Both the position numbers and the translations under genes were made by a program. A stretch of 64,000 nucleotides of DNA from Selenomonas sputigena_A (GTDB lineage: Bacteria > Bacillota > Negativicutes > Selenomonadales > Selenomonadaceae): the NCBI RefSeq assembly GCF_051603425.1, contig NZ_CP194411.1:2108001-2172000 (forward strand), in the 5' to 3' direction. Of this stretch, positions 62,352-64,000 are shown in pieces. The notes under the pieces were generated by a model. That model worked only from the letters and a program-made list of their open reading frames with translations. It was not told the origin of the DNA and made no database searches. Numbering within the stretch: the stretch's first letter is position 1; every line of letters begins with the position of its first letter.

Positions 62352-62624
62352 ATGAATGAGGAAAGCAGGCATACTTTTGAGGCGCTTTTACAGGAATATG
62401 CTCCGGACTTGAAACGTCACAGAGGCAAGGTTGTTGGTCTTGCTGTTGGTGTTATCCTTGGCGCAGCTATTCTGCTTTTTGGTTTTTGGCAAACTTTTTT
62501 TGTATTGCTTTGTGGTCTCGTTGGTCTTTTCGTCGGCACTCGTTTTGACCAGGATCTTCACTTGAGGGATGTGCGGGAGTTCTTCCGAGAGCTGTTCCCT
62601 TATGGTTTTCAACGCTTTAAGTAA
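62352..62624 (+). CDS. DUF2273 small membrane protein
   Basis: Small protein of 90 residues with two hydrophobic segments, member of DUF2273, found in Asp23-AmaP clusters; precise role unknown. ATG 62352 follows AAGGTGG. Confidence 0.85.
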   Translation: MNEESRHTFEALLQEYAPDLKRHRGKVVGLAVGVILGAAILLFGFWQTFFVLLCGLVGLFVGTRFDQDLHLRDVREFFRELFPYGFQRFK

Positions 62625-62763
62625 AGCAGAAACTTTTAAGGGCCGTGTGCAATGTTCGCAAAGAGGATGTTGGTGCATGTGGCTTATGCAAAAAAGATGG
62701 GTCAGAAAATACCAATGCGTTTTTTGTTGACTTTGCGTGGACAGAAAGAAAGGTTTTTGCTCT

Positions 62764-63192
62764 ATGACTCGTAGACAGGCGCGGGAGGCTGCGCTACAGA
62801 CGTTGTTTCAGCTGGAACTCAATCCACCGCCGGATGCCCTTTCGGAAGAGGCTTGGCAGGGGAGGGCTCTTGAGGCAGCGATAAAGGAGTTGCCAACTAA
62901 CGCGAGAAAAAACAGAGATTATGCCGCATATCTTGTACATGGTACGCGTCAGAATCTCGCTGTCATTGATGATGAGATTGCGGCATCATCGCGCGAATGG
63001 AAACTTGGGCGTATGATGGGTGTGGATCGAAATATTGTACGTATGGCACTTTATGAAATGAAATATGGGAAGGAAAAGATGGATGTCGGCATTGTAATCA
63101 ATGAAGCCGTTGAATTGGCAAAAAAATTTGGTACGGATGATTCCAGTCGTTATGTCAATGGGCTTTTGGGCAAGCTGGCAAGATGTGACTAA
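62764..63192 (+). CDS. nusB: Transcription antitermination factor NusB
   Basis: Antitermination of rRNA operons with NusE/S10. The 142-residue protein has TRRQAREAALQTLFQLE and VDVGIVINEAVELAKKFG-type family motifs (here split). ATG 62764 matches the family start. Precedes xseA, the usual order. Confidence 0.94.
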   Translation: MTRRQAREAALQTLFQLELNPPPDALSEEAWQGRALEAAIKELPTNARKNRDYAAYLVHGTRQNLAVIDDEIAASSREWKLGRMMGVDRNIVRMALYEMKYGKEKMDVGIVINEAVELAKKFGTDDSSRYVNGLLGKLARCD

Positions 63193-63267
63193 CGACTTTT
63201 GCCGGGACTCTCGGGCTGTTGCCGTTTGAGCGACAGCTCTTTCCTTATATTGGATGGAGGTGGCAGT

Positions 63268-64000
63268 TTGGCGGTTCATAGCGTACGAGATCTCACATTG
63301 TATATCAAGGGAATGTTTCAGGCGGAAGGAATGTTGCAGAACATCTCTGTTGAAGGTGAGCTGTCCAATTATAAGATGTATGCTTCAGGCCATTGCTATT
63401 TCACGCTTAAGGACGATATGGCTTCGTTGAAATGTGTGATGTTTAAGAGCCGTGCCCGTACGATGCGCTTTCAGCCGGAAAACGGTCTGAAAATTATTGC
63501 TACGGGAGATGTCTCGGTTTATGAGCGGGATGGCGCTTATCAGCTTTATGTCGATCGTATGACGCCGACTGGAGCAGGCGAGTTCAGTGTTGCCTTTGAG
63601 CAATTGAAAAAAAGATTAGCGAACGAAGGCTTGTTTTGCGCAGAGCACAAGAAATCTTTGCCGATGTTTCCTCAAACCATAGGTGTGGTGACTTCTATTT
63701 CGGGCGCTGTTTTGCGTGATATCTATCGCGTTTCGAAACGACGTAATCCAAGGATTCGTATCGTTCTTTATCCAGTACAGGTGCAGGGCGATGGAGCGGC
63801 AGCGGAGATAGCTTCGGCCATACGCTTCTTCAACGAGAAATATCCTGTCGATGTGCTCATTGCAGGAAGAGGCGGCGGCTCTATGGAAGATCTCTGGGCA
63901 TTTAATGAAGAAATGGTAGTCCGCGCCTTTTATAAATCAAAGATTCCCATTATTTCGGCTGTAGGCCATGAAACGGACACGACACTTTCCGATTATGCGA
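63268..64000 (+). CDS. xseA: Exodeoxyribonuclease VII large subunit, N-terminal part (cut by window end)
   Basis: The frame is open from TTG 63268 (preceded by GGAGGTGG) to the end of the window, giving the first 244 residues. An N-terminal OB-fold (VEGELSNYKMYASGHCYFTLKD) precedes the nuclease domain with GVVTSISGAVLRD, VLIAGRGGGSMEDLW and SAVGHETDTTL. It is normally followed by xseB. Confidence 0.93.
   Translation, partial: MAVHSVRDLTLYIKGMFQAEGMLQNISVEGELSNYKMYASGHCYFTLKDDMASLKCVMFKSRARTMRFQPENGLKIIATGDVSVYERDGAYQLYVDRMTPTGAGEFSVAFEQLKKRLANEGLFCAEHKKSLPMFPQTIGVVTSISGAVLRDIYRVSKRRNPRIRIVLYPVQVQGDGAAAEIASAIRFFNEKYPVDVLIAGRGGGSMEDLWAFNEEMVVRAFYKSKIPIISAVGHETDTTLSDYA

Overview
The window is a gene-dense stretch of a bacterial chromosome, about half G+C by eye, with no rRNA, tRNA, CRISPR array or prophage that I can see. 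A PolC-type replicative polymerase, SepF/YlmE/YlmH, PyrR, YerC, PgeF and Asp23/AmaP point to Bacillota. A motile-type chemoreceptor, gene order, frequent TTG starts and single-gene oddities suggest a Negativicutes member (Selenomonas-like). The genus is inference and was not tested.

Layout. 1-4.8 kb: the 3' part of comEC, a DUF4153 membrane protein and a MATE exporter. 4.8-9.2 kb: a chemoreceptor, a zinc-binding lipoprotein (znuA) with an operator-like palindrome over its promoter, a Fur/Zur regulator and a nitroreductase. 9.3-13.6 kb: mazG, an unrecognised 482-residue coiled-coil protein, a DUF2284 protein, nfo and lgt. 13.7-18 kb: ileS (type 2) behind a leader with an intrinsic terminator, a frameshifted trmO and an Hpt protein. 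18-26.8 kb: an NIF3-like protein, a polysaccharide deacetylase, map (SEC-C form), a DEAD-box helicase, a phosphofructokinase with PPi-type residues, a TfoX-domain protein, yifB/comM and an L,D-transpeptidase.

26.9-35.4 kb is a replication/repair block: polA, a single-ORF mutM-coaE fusion, a lytic transglycosylase, and a PolC that lacks the usual inserted proofreading exonuclease. 35.5-46.1 kb is a long co-directional run: rodZ, a YgiQ-type radical SAM protein, nrdR, a B12-binding-type radical SAM protein, pgeF, ylmE, sepF, proC, ylmH, lspA, rluD and pyrR. A lone tyrosine recombinase sits in the opposite direction at 46.2-47.2 kb. 47.4-55.9 kb holds yerC, hisZ, an HD-domain gene and hisG-D-B-H-A-F-IE, followed by a SagB-like nitroreductase and a small protein. 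hisC and histidinol-phosphatase are absent. 56.1-64 kb: mltG, a U32 peptidase-family gene behind a structured leader, acyP, aroQ, pepP-like, efp, the asp23-amaP-DUF2273 envelope set, nusB and the 5' part of xseA.

Most of the window is housekeeping: translation quality, replication and repair, cell division and wall synthesis, and histidine biosynthesis, packed with ATGA/GTGA/TTGA overlaps. The most unusual points are the exonuclease-less PolC, the MutM-CoaE fusion, the unknown coiled-coil protein, the ileS attenuator without T-box consensus, the hairpins before the U32 gene, and the solitary recombinase.
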